The notes beneath the pieces are model-generated. The model searched no databases and was not told the DNA's origin. It saw only the letters and a program-made list of their open reading frames with translations. A program made the translations under genes and the position numbers. Source: VAZQ01 sp963712565 (GTDB taxonomy: Bacteria > Pseudomonadota > Alphaproteobacteria > Rhizobiales > Xanthobacteraceae). From it: a stretch of DNA of 64,000 nucleotides. Shown piece by piece: positions 42,578 through 52,207 of this stretch; within the stretch, counting starts at the first letter, position 1; each line of letters opens with the position of its first letter. The stretch covers positions 1-64,000 of the forward strand of contig CAVQIP010000039.1 in the NCBI GenBank assembly GCA_963712565.1, given 5' to 3'.

Positions 42578-43465
42578 CTAGGCGGCGGTTCGCAGGTGCT
42601 CGACCAGCTGGCGGGCGTAAGGCGGCAGCTCGTTGAAGCTGCGGATGCAGATCGTGAGCTCGCGCACCGCCCATGGATCGGTTAGCGCCACCGGGACGAT
42701 CGCCATGGTCCGCGCCACGCGGCGCGCGGTGGTCTCGGGCACGATGCCGATCCCGACATTGCACTCGACCAGCCGGCACACGGCGTCGAAGCTGCGCAAT
42801 TGCACGCGCAGCCGCAGCGGATGCCCGATGCGCGCGGCCTTGTCCGCGAGGAAGCGCTGCAGCGCGCTCGCCCGGTCGAGGCCGACGAAGTCGTTGTCGA
42901 GCACCTGCGCGAAGGAAATCTTCGACCGCTTGGCGAGCGGATGATTGCGCGCCACCACCAGCACGAACCGGTCCTTGCGGAAGGGATAGGTTTCCAGCGC
43001 GCTGGCATCGACGGTGGCGGCGACGATGCCGAGGTCGGCGACCCCTTCGGCGATGAGGCCTACGATCTCGTCGCTCAGCCGTTCCTCGAGGTCGACGCTG
43101 ACATTGGGGTGGGTCAACAGGAACGAGCTCAGCGCCTCGGGCAGGAATTCGGTCAACGCATTGGTGTTGGAGAGCACCCTGATCTGTCCGGCCAGCCCGC
43201 CGGCATAGGCGCCGAGGTCCTCGCGCAGCCGTTCGGCCTGCCGCAGGATCGCGCGCGCGTGCTGCAACAGCGTGCGGCCGGCCTGGGTCGGAGTCACGCC
43301 TTGACGCCCGCGCACGAGCAGCGCGGCGCCGAGCGCCTCCTCCATGTTGCGGATGCGCGTGGAGGCTGCAGCGAGCGCGAGATGCGCGCGCTCGGCACCC
43401 GCGGTGATGCTGCCGCCCTCGACGACGTGACGGAACAGGCTGAGATCGGTCAGGTCGAAACGCAT
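42578..43465 (-). CDS. LysR-family transcriptional regulator
   Basis: The 295-residue protein starts with a LysR helix-turn-helix (DLSLFRHVVEGGSITAGAER, then STRIRNMEEALGAALLVRGR, TPTQAGRTLLQHARAIL). The remainder is the ligand-binding domain, e.g. GLIAEGVADLGIVAATVDAS and ECNVGIGIVPETTARRVA. It is transcribed divergently from sdhC, 225 bases apart, so the spacer could hold its operator. Control of sdh is possible but unproven. Confidence 0.92.
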   Translation of the reverse strand: MRFDLTDLSLFRHVVEGGSITAGAERAHLALAAASTRIRNMEEALGAALLVRGRQGVTPTQAGRTLLQHARAILRQAERLREDLGAYAGGLAGQIRVLSNTNALTEFLPEALSSFLLTHPNVSVDLEERLSDEIVGLIAEGVADLGIVAATVDASALETYPFRKDRFVLVVARNHPLAKRSKISFAQVLDNDFVGLDRASALQRFLADKAARIGHPLRLRVQLRSFDAVCRLVECNVGIGIVPETTARRVARTMAIVPVALTDPWAVRELTICIRSFNELPPYARQLVEHLRTAA

Positions 43466-43690
43466 GGGGATCGCTGCGTGAGGCTCGGCGCGTGCCTTGG
43501 GCTCACCTTCGAGTTTGGCGAAGGAAAGCTACGCGAAATACCTATTGTCCGCCAAGTCCCTCGGCATCATATTCGCGGTTGACGAAAGCAGCCCCGATCG
43601 GCCGCGGGTTGGCCGCGGCTGATTGCGCCGGGTTGCGACATTGGGTTAGGAACGCTATTGGACGGCGCGCGGGCGGACCGGAGCAGAACA

Positions 43691-44102
43691 ATGGCCGAAA
43701 CCAAAGCGCCGGTTGAACGGCCGCTCTCCCCGCATCTCTTCATCTACAAGCCGATGCTGACGATGATGATGTCCATCGTCCATCGCCTCACCGGTGCCGG
43801 CCTCTATTTCGGCACGCTGCTGGTGGCCTGGTGGCTGATCGCGGCGGCGTCGAGCCCCAACGCCTATGCCGGCATCGGATCGTTCATGAGCTCGTTCGTC
43901 GGCCGGCTGATCCTGTTCGGCTATACCTGGGCGCTGATGCATCACATGCTGGGCGGCATCCGGCACCTGATCTGGGACACCGGCCACGGATTCGGCCCGC
44001 AATGAGCGCGAATGGCTGGCGCTGGCGAGCCTGGTCGGCTCGATCAGCCTGACCGTCATCATCTGGGTCGTCGGCTACCTGTTCATGGGAGGGCCGCGCT
44101 GA
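43691..44102 (+). CDS. sdhC: Succinate dehydrogenase cytochrome b556 subunit, frameshifted
   Basis: SdhC anchors succinate dehydrogenase and binds heme b and quinone. The start MAETKAPVERPLSPHLFIYK and IVHRLTGAGLYFGTLLVAWW, with heme-ligand segment LMHHMLGGIRHLIWDTGHGF, are typical. Near 44001 one extra base stops the frame; the next frame gives EREWLALASLVGSISLTVII, the third membrane helix, and stops at 44100-44102, touching sdhD. Corrected length is 136 residues. GGAG lies eight bases before ATG 43691. Confidence 0.92.
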
Positions 44103-44492
44103 TGGCGGTCGGCAAAATGAGCACCCCGCTGGCGCGCGTGCGCGGGCTGGGCTCCGCCAAATCCGGCACCCGAGCATTTCTGGCGCCAGCGCCTGACCGC
44201 GGTCGCGAACGTGCCGCTGACCATCGCCTTCGTCGTCATCGTGGTGTCGCTGCTCGGCCGCAATCATGCCGCCGTGGTGCAGATCCTCGGCTCGCCGTTG
44301 ATCGCGGTGATCATGCTGCTGTTCATTTTTTCCATCACCACGCATATGCGCATCGGCATGCAGGTCATCATCGAAGACTACGTCCACGACGAGGGAGCCA
44401 AGCTCCTTCTGCTGATGGCGAACACGTTCTTCACCGTCGCGGTCGGACTGGCCGCTGCCTTCGCCATCCTCATGCTCAGCTTCAAGGTGTGA
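44102..44492 (+). CDS. sdhD: Succinate dehydrogenase membrane anchor subunit, frameshifted
   Basis: The start ATG at 44102 overlaps the sdhC stop. The first frame reads STPLARVRGLGSAKSGT. In GGCACCCGAG near 44168 one extra C breaks the frame; without it the protein goes on EHFWRQRLTAVANVPLTIAF and has three membrane helices, with THMRIGMQVIIEDYVHDEG carrying the conserved His and Asp. Corrected length is 129 residues, as expected for SdhD. Confidence 0.92.
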
Positions 44493-44495
44493 ACC

Positions 44496-46329
44496 GTGGC
44501 CACCAATGGCGGATCAAATGGCAAGGCGCCGGCGGTCAATGGCCGCGCCTATCCGATCGAGGATCACAACTACGATGTGGTGGTCGTCGGCGCCGGCGGG
44601 TCGGGCCTGCGCGCGGTCGTCGGCTGCTGCGAGGCGGGGCTCAGGACCGCCTGCATCACCAAGGTGTTCCCGACCCGCTCGCACACGGTGTCGGCGCAGG
44701 GCGGCATCGCCGCCGCGCTCGGCAATATGGGCGAGGACGACTGGCGCTGGCACATGTACGACACCGTGAAAGGGTCGGACTGGCTCGGCGACCAGGACGC
44801 GATCGAATATCTCTGCCGCAACGCGCCCGAGGCGGTCTACGAGCTCGAGCATTGGGGCCTGCCGTTCTCGCGCCGGGATGACGGCAAGATCTATCAGCGT
44901 CCGTTCGGCGGCATGACCACGCACTACGGCAAGGGCACGGCTCAGCGCACCTGCGCCGCCGCCGACCGCACCGGCCATGCCATGCTGCACACGATGTACG
45001 GCCAGGCGCTGCGCCACTCCGCCGAATTCTTCATCGAATTCTTCGCCCTCGATCTGATCATGGACGACGAGGGCCGCTGCCGCGGCGTCGTCGCCATCAA
45101 GCTCGAGGACGGCTCGATCCACCGCTTCGGCGCCCATATGACGATCCTCGCCACCGGCGGCTACGGGCGGGCCTATTTCTCCTGCACCTCGGCGCATACC
45201 TGCACCGGCGACGGCAACGCCATGGTGCTGCGCGCCGGCCTGCCGCTGCGAGGACATGGAGTTCGTGCAGTTCCATCCCACCGGCATCTACGGCGCCGGC
45301 TGCCTGATCACCGAGGGCGCCCGCGGGGAAGGCGCCTATCTCGTCAATTCCGAGGGCGAGCGCTTCATGGAGCGCTACGCGCCTTCCGCCAAGGATCTGG
45401 CTTCACGCGACGTGGTGTCGCGCGCCATGACCATCGAAATCCGCGAGGGCCGCGGCGTCGGCAAGCTCAAGGACCACATCCATCTGCATCTCGACCATCT
45501 CGATCCGGCGGTGCTGCACGAGCGCCTGCCGGGAATCGCCGAGCTGGCGCGCATCTTCTGCGGATGCGACATCGCGCACGAGCCGATCCCGATCGTTCCG
45601 ACCGTGCATTACAACATGGGCGGCATCGCTACCAATTATCACGGCGAGGCGCTGACCAAGAAGAACGGCAGCGACGACTTCGTGGTGCCCGGCCTGATGG
45701 CGCTCGGCGAGGCCGCCTGCGTGTCCGTCCATGGCGCCAACCGTCTCGGCTCGAACTCGCTGATCGATCTCGTGGTGTTCGGCCGCGCCGCCGCCTTGCG
45801 CTGCGCCGAAGTCGTGCATCCCGGCGACAGCCACGCCGATCTGCCCAAGGATTCCGCCGACCTCGCGCTGTCGCGGCTCGACCGCTTCCGCCACGCCGCC
45901 GGCAAGACGCCGACCGCGGAGATGCGGCTGAAGATGCAGAAGGTGATGCAGAACAATTGCGCCGTGTTCCGTACCGCCGAGGTGCTGAACGAGGGGCACA
46001 AGCTCATCCACGAGGTCTATGCCGGCGTTCCCGACATCAAGGTCACCGACCGCTCGCTGATCTGGAACTCGGACCTGATCGAGACGCTCGAGTTCGACAA
46101 CCTGATCGCGCAGGCGGTGGTCACCATGGACTCCGCCCGCAACCGCACCGAAAGCCGCGGCGCGCATGCGCGCGAAGACTTCCCCGAGCGCGACGACAAG
46201 AACTGGATGAAGCACACGCTCGCCTGGATGGATCCAAAGGGCGCCGTCACTATCGACTACCGGCCGGTGCACACCTACACGCTCACCAACGAGGTGGCGT
46301 ATATCGAGCCTCGGCCGCGGGTGTACTGA
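44496..46329 (+). CDS. sdhA: Succinate dehydrogenase flavoprotein subunit, frameshifted
   Basis: SdhA oxidises succinate to fumarate using covalent FAD. It starts at GTG 44496 with VVVVGAGGSGLRAVVGCCEA and FPTRSHTVSAQGGIAAALGN (FAD-linked His). Near 45248 an extra C interrupts LPLEDMEFVQFHPTGIYGAG; the corrected frame continues with GARGEGAYLVNSEGERFMER, PTVHYNMGGIATNY and HGANRLGSNSLIDLVVFGRA, and ends at 46329. Corrected length is 610 residues, standard for the family. Confidence 0.94.
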
Positions 46330-46715
46330 TGACGCGGGTTGCAGTCGGTGCCTTCCTGACCATGCTGCCGCTCCCGGCGGTGGCAGCTGGCGGAGAAGAT
46401 CTCCCGCTTCAAGTTCTGCTCTATGTGTACGGAGCGTTGTTTTTGATCTGTGCCGTGCCGGCGGCCGGAGTGGGGTTCGTGCTAGGAACTTTCTTAAAGT
46501 TTTCAGGTTCAATCCTGAGCCTTGCGATTCTTACCGGGATTCCGGTGGCTTGGGTCTTGGTCAGCCGTGGGCTTGAACCAGCCGCGGAATTTGCGCGCGC
46601 CGCATCCCTAGTTTTGTTGCTTTTGAGTCCGGCGATCTACCTCGGTTGGCATCTCGGTTGCAAAGAGGCAGCACGCAACGCGACTCGGAAGCGCTTGGTC
46701 CGAACAGGAAGATAA
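46329..46715 (+). CDS. Unknown membrane protein inside the sdh operon
   Basis: The 128-residue protein begins with an ATG overlapping the sdhA stop (TGATG) and ends one base before sdhB. It has a signal-like or first membrane segment (VAVGAFLTMLPLPAVAAGGE), then three further hydrophobic segments (LLYVYGALFLICAVPAAGVG, ILSLAILTGIPVAWVLVSRG, AASLVLLLLSPAIYLGWHLG) and a basic tail. I know no such component of succinate dehydrogenase. The base composition is less GC-rich than that of sdhA and sdhB. It could be an assembly factor or a late insertion; function unknown. Confidence 0.7.
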   Translation: MTRVAVGAFLTMLPLPAVAAGGEDLPLQVLLYVYGALFLICAVPAAGVGFVLGTFLKFSGSILSLAILTGIPVAWVLVSRGLEPAAEFARAASLVLLLLSPAIYLGWHLGCKEAARNATRKRLVRTGR

Positions 46716-46716
46716 A

Positions 46717-47496
46717 ATGGCCCAATTCACCTTGCCGAGAAACTCCAGGATCACCGAAGGCAAGACCTGGGCCTATCCCACCGGCGCGCATGACGTGCGC
46801 GAATACCGCATCTATCGCTGGAATCCGGACGACGGCAAGAATCCGCGCATGGACACCTATTACGTCGACTGCGGCGATTGCGGGCCGATGGTTCTGGACG
46901 CGCTGATTTGGATCAAGAACAACATCGACCCCACGCTCACCTTCCGCCGGTCCTGCCGCGAGGGCGTGTGCGGCTCTTGCGCAATGAACATCGACGCCAC
47001 CAATACGCTGGCCTGCACCAAGGACATGGCGGACATCAAGGGCGCGGTGAAGATCTATCCGCTGCCGCACCAGCCGGTGGTGAAGGACCTGGTGCCCGAT
47101 CTCACCAACTTCTATGCCCAGCATGCCGCGATCGAGCCGTGGCTGCAGACCACGTCGCCGACGCCGCAGAAGGAATGGAGGCAGAGCCACGAAGACCGGC
47201 AGAAGCTCGACGGTCTCTACGAATGCATCCTGTGCGCGTGCTGCTCGACCGCCTGCCCGAGCTATTGGTGGAACAGCGAGCGCTTCCTCGGCCCCGCCGC
47301 GCTGCTGCAGGCCGACCGCTGGCTGCAGGACAGCCGCGACGAGGCGACCGGCCATCGCCTCGACAATCTCGAGGATCCGTTCCGCCTCTACCGCTGCCAC
47401 ACCATCATGAACTGCACCAAGGCCTGCCCGAAAAGCCTCAACCCGGCCAAGGCCATCGCCGAGATCAAGCGGATGATGGTCGAGCGGCAGGTGTGA
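46717..47496 (+). CDS. sdhB: Succinate dehydrogenase iron-sulfur subunit
   Basis: The 259-residue SdhB carries the 2Fe-2S ligands in RRSCREGVCGSCAMNIDATN, the 4Fe-4S and 3Fe-4S motifs CILCACCSTACPSYWW and CHTIMNCTKACPKSLNP. It transfers electrons from SdhA to quinone. The frame is intact and the length normal. Confidence 0.97.
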   Translation: MAQFTLPRNSRITEGKTWAYPTGAHDVREYRIYRWNPDDGKNPRMDTYYVDCGDCGPMVLDALIWIKNNIDPTLTFRRSCREGVCGSCAMNIDATNTLACTKDMADIKGAVKIYPLPHQPVVKDLVPDLTNFYAQHAAIEPWLQTTSPTPQKEWRQSHEDRQKLDGLYECILCACCSTACPSYWWNSERFLGPAALLQADRWLQDSRDEATGHRLDNLEDPFRLYRCHTIMNCTKACPKSLNPAKAIAEIKRMMVERQV

Positions 47497-47711
47497 CCGG
47501 CGCATCCAAACGCGCGCGTCTGCTCGCCATCGTCGCGGCGGCGGCTGTTGGCGTGCGGCCATTGAGCCCGCGACGGCAGCGTACATGACTAGAATGGCGT
47601 CCGTTCTGCGGGCCTCGAACACCGTGCTCGCCTATTGAGTGACCAGCCGGCTGCGGCGGACCGCTTCCGCTTCGCCGCAGGCGCCTACCCCGCATTCATC
47701 GGAGACGCTCC

Positions 47712-48248
47712 ATGCCCAAGCCGATCCGCCGGGTCGTGACCGGCCACGACGCCGTCGGCCGATCCGTGTTCATCATGGACAAGCCGGCGACGCATGTTTA
47801 CAGCCGCAGCCCGGGAAGCGCGGTCGTCACCGAATTGTGGGAGACGCGCGCGATGCCCGCCGACAATCGGAGCAATGCCGAAGTCACCGACCATCCGTTT
47901 CGGCTCGCACCGCCCAGGAACGGCACGGTGTTCCGCATCATCGAATATCCGCCGGACCGGCAGCGCCTCGCCGCGCTCGAGTGGCAGCGCGCCAGCGCCG
48001 ACGACGGCTCCGGTCACGCCGCCGCGTTCGATCGCGGCTCGCCGCGTCATCCCGGTTTTCACAAGACCAGTTCGGTCGATTACGCCATCGTGCTATCCGG
48101 CGAGATTTATGCGTTGATGGACGAGGGCGAGGTGCTGCTCCGGGCCGGCGACGTGCTGATCCAGCGCGGCACCAACCACGCCTGGAGCAATCGCAGCGAG
48201 GAGCCGGCCCATCTCGCCTTCGTGCTGGTCGATGCCGAAGCGGTATAA
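47712..48248 (+). CDS. Cupin-domain protein, first of a tandem pair
   Basis: The 178-residue protein has a C-terminal cupin barrel: SVDYAIVLSGEIYALMDEGE (first motif, with Glu), AGDVLIQRGTNHAWSNRSEE (second motif with His) and a final strand AFVLVDAE. The N-terminal 100 residues include GTVFRIIEYPPD. It aligns over its whole length with the next gene, so the pair arose by duplication. Cupins of this type bind a metal and may act on small aromatic or keto compounds; no substrate is evident. GGAGACGC precedes the ATG. Confidence 0.83.
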   Translation: MPKPIRRVVTGHDAVGRSVFIMDKPATHVYSRSPGSAVVTELWETRAMPADNRSNAEVTDHPFRLAPPRNGTVFRIIEYPPDRQRLAALEWQRASADDGSGHAAAFDRGSPRHPGFHKTSSVDYAIVLSGEIYALMDEGEVLLRAGDVLIQRGTNHAWSNRSEEPAHLAFVLVDAEAV

Positions 48249-48357
48249 ATGCCCGCCGGCGATAACGATCGAAGCTGGTGGAGGGCGGCGCGCTATTGCA
48301 TGATCGGCGCCTCGGCGCTTTTCAAGCTACCTGAACCAAACCGGGAGAAATGCAATC

Positions 48358-48894
48358 ATGGCTTTGAGTGCAGACGTTCGCCGCGTGGTGACGACCATCG
48401 ACAAGAACGACAAGGCGGTGGTGCTGCTGGACGGCGCCAATCCGCATAAGAAAGTGCGGCCGCAGACGCAGACTGTATCGCGGGTGTTGTGGGTTACCGA
48501 TCAGACCCCGGCCGATCTCAGCGGCGCCGCCGACCGCGCCGCGGTCGATATCGGCATCATGCCGCCGCGCGGCGGTACGGTATTTCGCATCGTCGATTTT
48601 CCGCCGGAAACGGCGGAGACACGCAAACTCGATCCCAATACCATGCATCAGAGCCTGGGCGATGGCGCGCCCAAGCGCGGCCTGCCGCCCCGGCATCCGG
48701 CCATGCACCGCACCCGCACCGTGGACTACGCCATCGTCATGGCCGGCGAGATCGACATGCTGCTCGACGATTCGGAAATCCATCTCAAGGCCGGCGACGT
48801 CCTGGTCCAGCAGGGCACCAATCATGCCTGGGTCAATCGCGGCAAGGAGCCCTGCCGCATCGCCTTCATCCTGGTCGACGCCAAGGAACCTTGA
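48358..48894 (+). CDS. Cupin-domain protein, second of a tandem pair
   Basis: Also 178 residues. It shares RRVVT near the start, GGTVFRIVDFPPETAET, TVDYAIVMAGEIDMLLDDSE and AGDVLVQQGTNHAWVNRGKE with the preceding protein. CGGGAGAAATGCAATC precedes the ATG. It lies 109 bases after its paralogue and 64 bases before a dioxygenase gene on the same strand, so all three may be expressed together in one catabolic unit. Confidence 0.83.
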   Translation: MALSADVRRVVTTIDKNDKAVVLLDGANPHKKVRPQTQTVSRVLWVTDQTPADLSGAADRAAVDIGIMPPRGGTVFRIVDFPPETAETRKLDPNTMHQSLGDGAPKRGLPPRHPAMHRTRTVDYAIVMAGEIDMLLDDSEIHLKAGDVLVQQGTNHAWVNRGKEPCRIAFILVDAKEP

Positions 48895-48958
48895 GCGATC
48901 GACTTAGAATCGGGCCGGCTCGGCGCGGACGTGAGCCAATGCGAATGGAGCGATCGAA

Positions 48959-49828
48959 ATGGAAATGAGACCCGCTCACCGCGAGACCAAGCTCCCGCCG
49001 CCGACATTCGCCTGCCGGCCGTTGGCGCCGGCGCTGGGCGCCGAGATCATGGGCGTCGATTTGAGCAAACCGATCGACGACCATGTCTTTGGGCAGATCC
49101 GGGACGCCTGGCACGAGAACCTCGTGATCCTGCTGCGCGATCAAGAACTGAGCGAGGAGGACGAGGTCCGCTTCGCGGAAAAATTCGGACCCCCGGCGGT
49201 AATCCACACCAAGCAATTCGTGCGCAATCATCCCGCGGTGATGTTGATCTCGAACATCCGCGAGGACGGCAAGCCGATCGGCGCCTTGCCCGACGGCGAG
49301 ATGCATTTTCATACCGACCAGTGCCACCAGGAGCGGCCCGCCATGGCCTCGATGCTCTATGCCATCGAGGTCCCGAGCGCGGGCGGCAACACGCTGTTCG
49401 CCAACGGCTACAAGGCGTATGAAACGCTGCCGGACGAAATCAAGCGCCGCATCGACGGCCGCAAGGCGCTCAACGCCTACGATTACGACACCGCTGCGAC
49501 CAAGCGCGGCACGCGGCTCGCCGACGGCGTGCCGTCCTACGTCCATCCGGTGGTCCGCACCCATCCGGCGACCGGCCGCAAGGCGCTCTACGTCAACCGC
49601 CTGATGACGGTGCGTATCGAAGGGTTGTCCGCGCCCGAGAGCGAGGAATTGCTGGATTTGTTGTTCGACCACCAGGAGCGGCGCGAATTCGTCTACGAGC
49701 ACGTCTGGCGTCCCGGCGACCTCCTGATGTGGGACAACCGTTGCACGCTGCACGCCCGCACCGATTTCAGCCCGCACGAACGGCGCCTGATGCGGCGCGT
49801 CACCATCCTGGGCGAAAAGCCGGTGTGA
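48959..49828 (+). CDS. TauD/TfdA-family Fe(II)/2-oxoglutarate dioxygenase
   Basis: The 289-residue protein has the TauD fold: ALGAEIMGVDLSKPIDDHVF near the start, the iron motif His-x-Asp in GEMHFHTDQCHQERPAMASM, the fatty VPSAGGNTLFANGYKAYETL, and the distal His and Arg in WDNRCTLHARTDFSPHERRL. Family members hydroxylate sulfonates, phenoxyacids or other carboxylates at the expense of 2-oxoglutarate. The neighbouring cupins and hydrolase suggest breakdown of an organic acid, not specified by sequence. Confidence 0.92.
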   Translation: MEMRPAHRETKLPPPTFACRPLAPALGAEIMGVDLSKPIDDHVFGQIRDAWHENLVILLRDQELSEEDEVRFAEKFGPPAVIHTKQFVRNHPAVMLISNIREDGKPIGALPDGEMHFHTDQCHQERPAMASMLYAIEVPSAGGNTLFANGYKAYETLPDEIKRRIDGRKALNAYDYDTAATKRGTRLADGVPSYVHPVVRTHPATGRKALYVNRLMTVRIEGLSAPESEELLDLLFDHQERREFVYEHVWRPGDLLMWDNRCTLHARTDFSPHERRLMRRVTILGEKPV

Positions 49829-49900
49829 TCCTCCGATACGATGTCGCCCGGCCAGCGCGGGTGGGCACGCCGCGTGGATTGCAACACTGGAGGATCCCTC

Positions 49901-51091
49901 GTGATCGGCCGCAAAGACGACCCCGCCTTCCTTTACTTTCCCGACAATTACCGCTGGTCCATGGGGCTGCTCATCTGCCTCTCGGCCGCGCCGTGGACCG
50001 GGGTCGAGATCGACGAGGTCCACCGCGTCGGTCGCGCGCTGGAGGATCGTGTCGGCGACGACGACGCCTGGTTCGAGGAATGGACCCGCATGGGCGAGCG
50101 GATCGAGGCGCGCGGCCGCGACGAGCAGAAGAAAGGCCACCAGCTCACGGCCGCCTCCTGCTTCATGCGCGCGACGCGCTATTACCAGACCGGCGAACGC
50201 TTCATCCACCCGCGCTCGCAGCGCAGCATGGACATCTACGCCAGGTCGGTGAAAACCTTCAAGGACGCGGCCGCGATCATCCGCCGCCCGCGCATCGAAC
50301 CGGTGGAGGTGCCCTATGACGGCACCAGCCTGCCGGCGCTCCTGGTGCATCCGGATGCTGCAGCGGCCGGCTCGAAACCGGCGCCATGCATGGTGTTCTT
50401 CGACGGCTTCGACGTCACCAAGGAGCTGCAATACGGCTACGGCATCCCCGATCTCGCCGCGCGCGGCGTCGGCTGCCTCATCGTCGACGGTCCCGGCAAC
50501 GGCGAGAGCGTGCGCTTCCGCAATCTGCCGCTCATCGCCGAGACCGAGCGCTACGCCACGGCCGCTTACGAGTACCTCGCCGCGCGCCGCGAGTTCGACC
50601 CCGGCCGTATCGGCGTGATGGCGCTCAGCCTCGGTGGCTACTACGCCCCGCGCGCCGCCGCGCTCGAGCCGCGCTTCGCCTGCTGCGTGGCCTGGGGCGC
50701 GCAGTGGGACTATCACGCCATCTGGGCGAAGCGGCTCGAACAGCTCGCCTCCGGCGAGGTGCTGTCGCTGTCGGTGCCGCCGGAGCATCTGCAATGGGTG
50801 CTCGGCGTATCGAACCAGCAGGCGGCGCTCAAGAAGCTCGAAGGTTTCCGGCTCGACGGCATCGTGCAGAAGATGACCTGTCCGTTCCTTCTCCTGCACG
50901 GCGCGGGCGACGAGCAGATTCCGCTGGCGCTCGCGGAAAAATGCTTCGCCGCCGTCGGGTCGAAGCAGAAGACCCTCAAGGTCTTCCAGCGCGAGGAGGG
51001 CGGCTTCCACCACTGTCAGGTCGACAACGTCACCATCGGCGTGCACACCATGTGGGATTGGATCGCGGATGTGCTGAAGCCGGGGACGTAA
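49901..51091 (+). CDS. Alpha/beta hydrolase, FrsA/DUF1100-like
   Basis: About 396 residues from GTG 49901, which has GGAGG eight bases upstream; ATG 49841 is an alternative. The N-terminal helical part precedes a hydrolase domain with MVFFDGFDVTKELQYGYGIP, LIVDGPGNGESVRF, the nucleophile motif GVMALSLGGYYAPRAAALEP, an acidic LLHGAGDEQIPL and the C-terminal His in EEGGFHHCQVDN. Related enzymes cleave C-C or ester bonds in aromatic or amide substrates. It follows the dioxygenase gene by 72 bases and may serve the same pathway. Confidence 0.87.
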   Translation: MIGRKDDPAFLYFPDNYRWSMGLLICLSAAPWTGVEIDEVHRVGRALEDRVGDDDAWFEEWTRMGERIEARGRDEQKKGHQLTAASCFMRATRYYQTGERFIHPRSQRSMDIYARSVKTFKDAAAIIRRPRIEPVEVPYDGTSLPALLVHPDAAAAGSKPAPCMVFFDGFDVTKELQYGYGIPDLAARGVGCLIVDGPGNGESVRFRNLPLIAETERYATAAYEYLAARREFDPGRIGVMALSLGGYYAPRAAALEPRFACCVAWGAQWDYHAIWAKRLEQLASGEVLSLSVPPEHLQWVLGVSNQQAALKKLEGFRLDGIVQKMTCPFLLLHGAGDEQIPLALAEKCFAAVGSKQKTLKVFQREEGGFHHCQVDNVTIGVHTMWDWIADVLKPGT

Positions 51092-51103
51092 TCTCTCCGT
51101 CGT

Positions 51104-51176
51104 CATGCGCGGGCTTGACCCGCGCATCCATCTTCTCGCGAAAATGATCGATTGCCGGCTCGAGGCCGGCAATGAC
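51104..51176. repeat. Bipartite palindromic element
   Basis: TGCGCGGGCTTGACCCGCGCA and, after CTTCTCGCGAAAATGATCG, ATTGCCGG-CTCGAG-GCCGGCAAT form two consecutive hairpins. This is the same module pair as at 26202-26318 in the opposite order. Confidence 0.65.
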
Positions 51177-51225
51177 GCCGGAGAAAGTCGCGGGCGCTAC
51201 CCAAGATTTTTCGGTTGGAGACTAA

Positions 51226-52186
51226 ATGAGTACATCCCCGATCTACCTCACCGAAGCCGACGTCAGCCGTCTCGTCACGGTCAAGGATGCGATCGCGACG
51301 CTCGAAGCGCTGTTCGCCACGTGGGGCCAGCCCTCGACCAGCAATCTGCCGCGGCAGCGCGCGCGGCTTGCGGGCGGCGCCTTCAATCTCATGGGCGCGG
51401 CCTATGGCGCGAAGGGCGTACATGGCCTCAAGGCCTATGCCGGCCTGAAGGGTGCGCAGTTCCACACGCTGCTGTATTCCTCGCTCGACGGCAGGCTCAA
51501 GGCCATGATCGAAGCGGATCTGTTCGGCCAGATGCGTACCGGCGCGGCGAGCGGGCTTGCGACCAAGCTTCTGGCCAATCCGGATGCGCACACGCTCGGC
51601 GTCATCGGCACCGGGCGGCAATCGCGGACGCAGGCCATCGCCGTCTGCGCGGTGCGGCCGATCAAGCGCGTCAAGGTGTTCGCCCGCACTCCCGAGCATC
51701 GCGAGAGCTATGCGCGCGCGATGGAAAAGGAGCTCGGCGTCGAGGTGCTGCCCGCGCCGTCGGCGCAAGCCTGCGTTGCCGACGCCGACGTCGTGGTCAC
51801 CATCACGAAGTCGGCCGAGCCGGTGTGCCGGGCGGACTGGCTCGCGCACGGCGCGCACGTCAACGCCGCCGGCGCCAATTCCGCCGACCGCCGCGAGATC
51901 GACGCCGAGACCGTGTTGCGCGCCGCCGTGAAGGCGACCGATCACGTGGAGCAGGCCAAGGTGGAGGCGGGCGAGTTTCGCGAGCTGGTCGCGGCCGGCA
52001 AGCTCGTCTGGTCCGACGATCCGCGAGCTCGGCGAGTTCGTCACCGGCAAGGCCAAGGGCCGCACCTCGCCGTCCGACCTGACGTTGTTCAAGTCGCTCG
52101 GCATCGCGCTCGAGGACGTGGCCTTCGCCGAACTCGTCTACCAGCGCGCGCTCGCCGTCGGCGTCGGCAAGCCAATCCCGCTATAA
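51226..52186 (+). CDS. Ornithine cyclodeaminase/mu-crystallin family protein, frameshifted
   Basis: The start reads YLTEADVSRLVTVKDAIATL. The substrate and NAD domains follow with GLKAYAGLKGAQFHTLLYSS, RTGAASGLATKLLA, LGVIGTGRQSRTQAIAVCAV and GAHVNAAGANSADRREID. Near 52014 one extra base breaks the frame; corrected it reads WSDIRELGEFVTGKAKGRTS and ends LAVGVGKPIPL with a stop at 52184-52186. Corrected length is 319 residues. Family members include ornithine cyclodeaminase, alanine dehydrogenase and ketimine reductases; the precise reaction is open. Confidence 0.88.
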
Positions 52187-52207
52187 CCGTGGAGTCGACG
52201 CTCCCCC

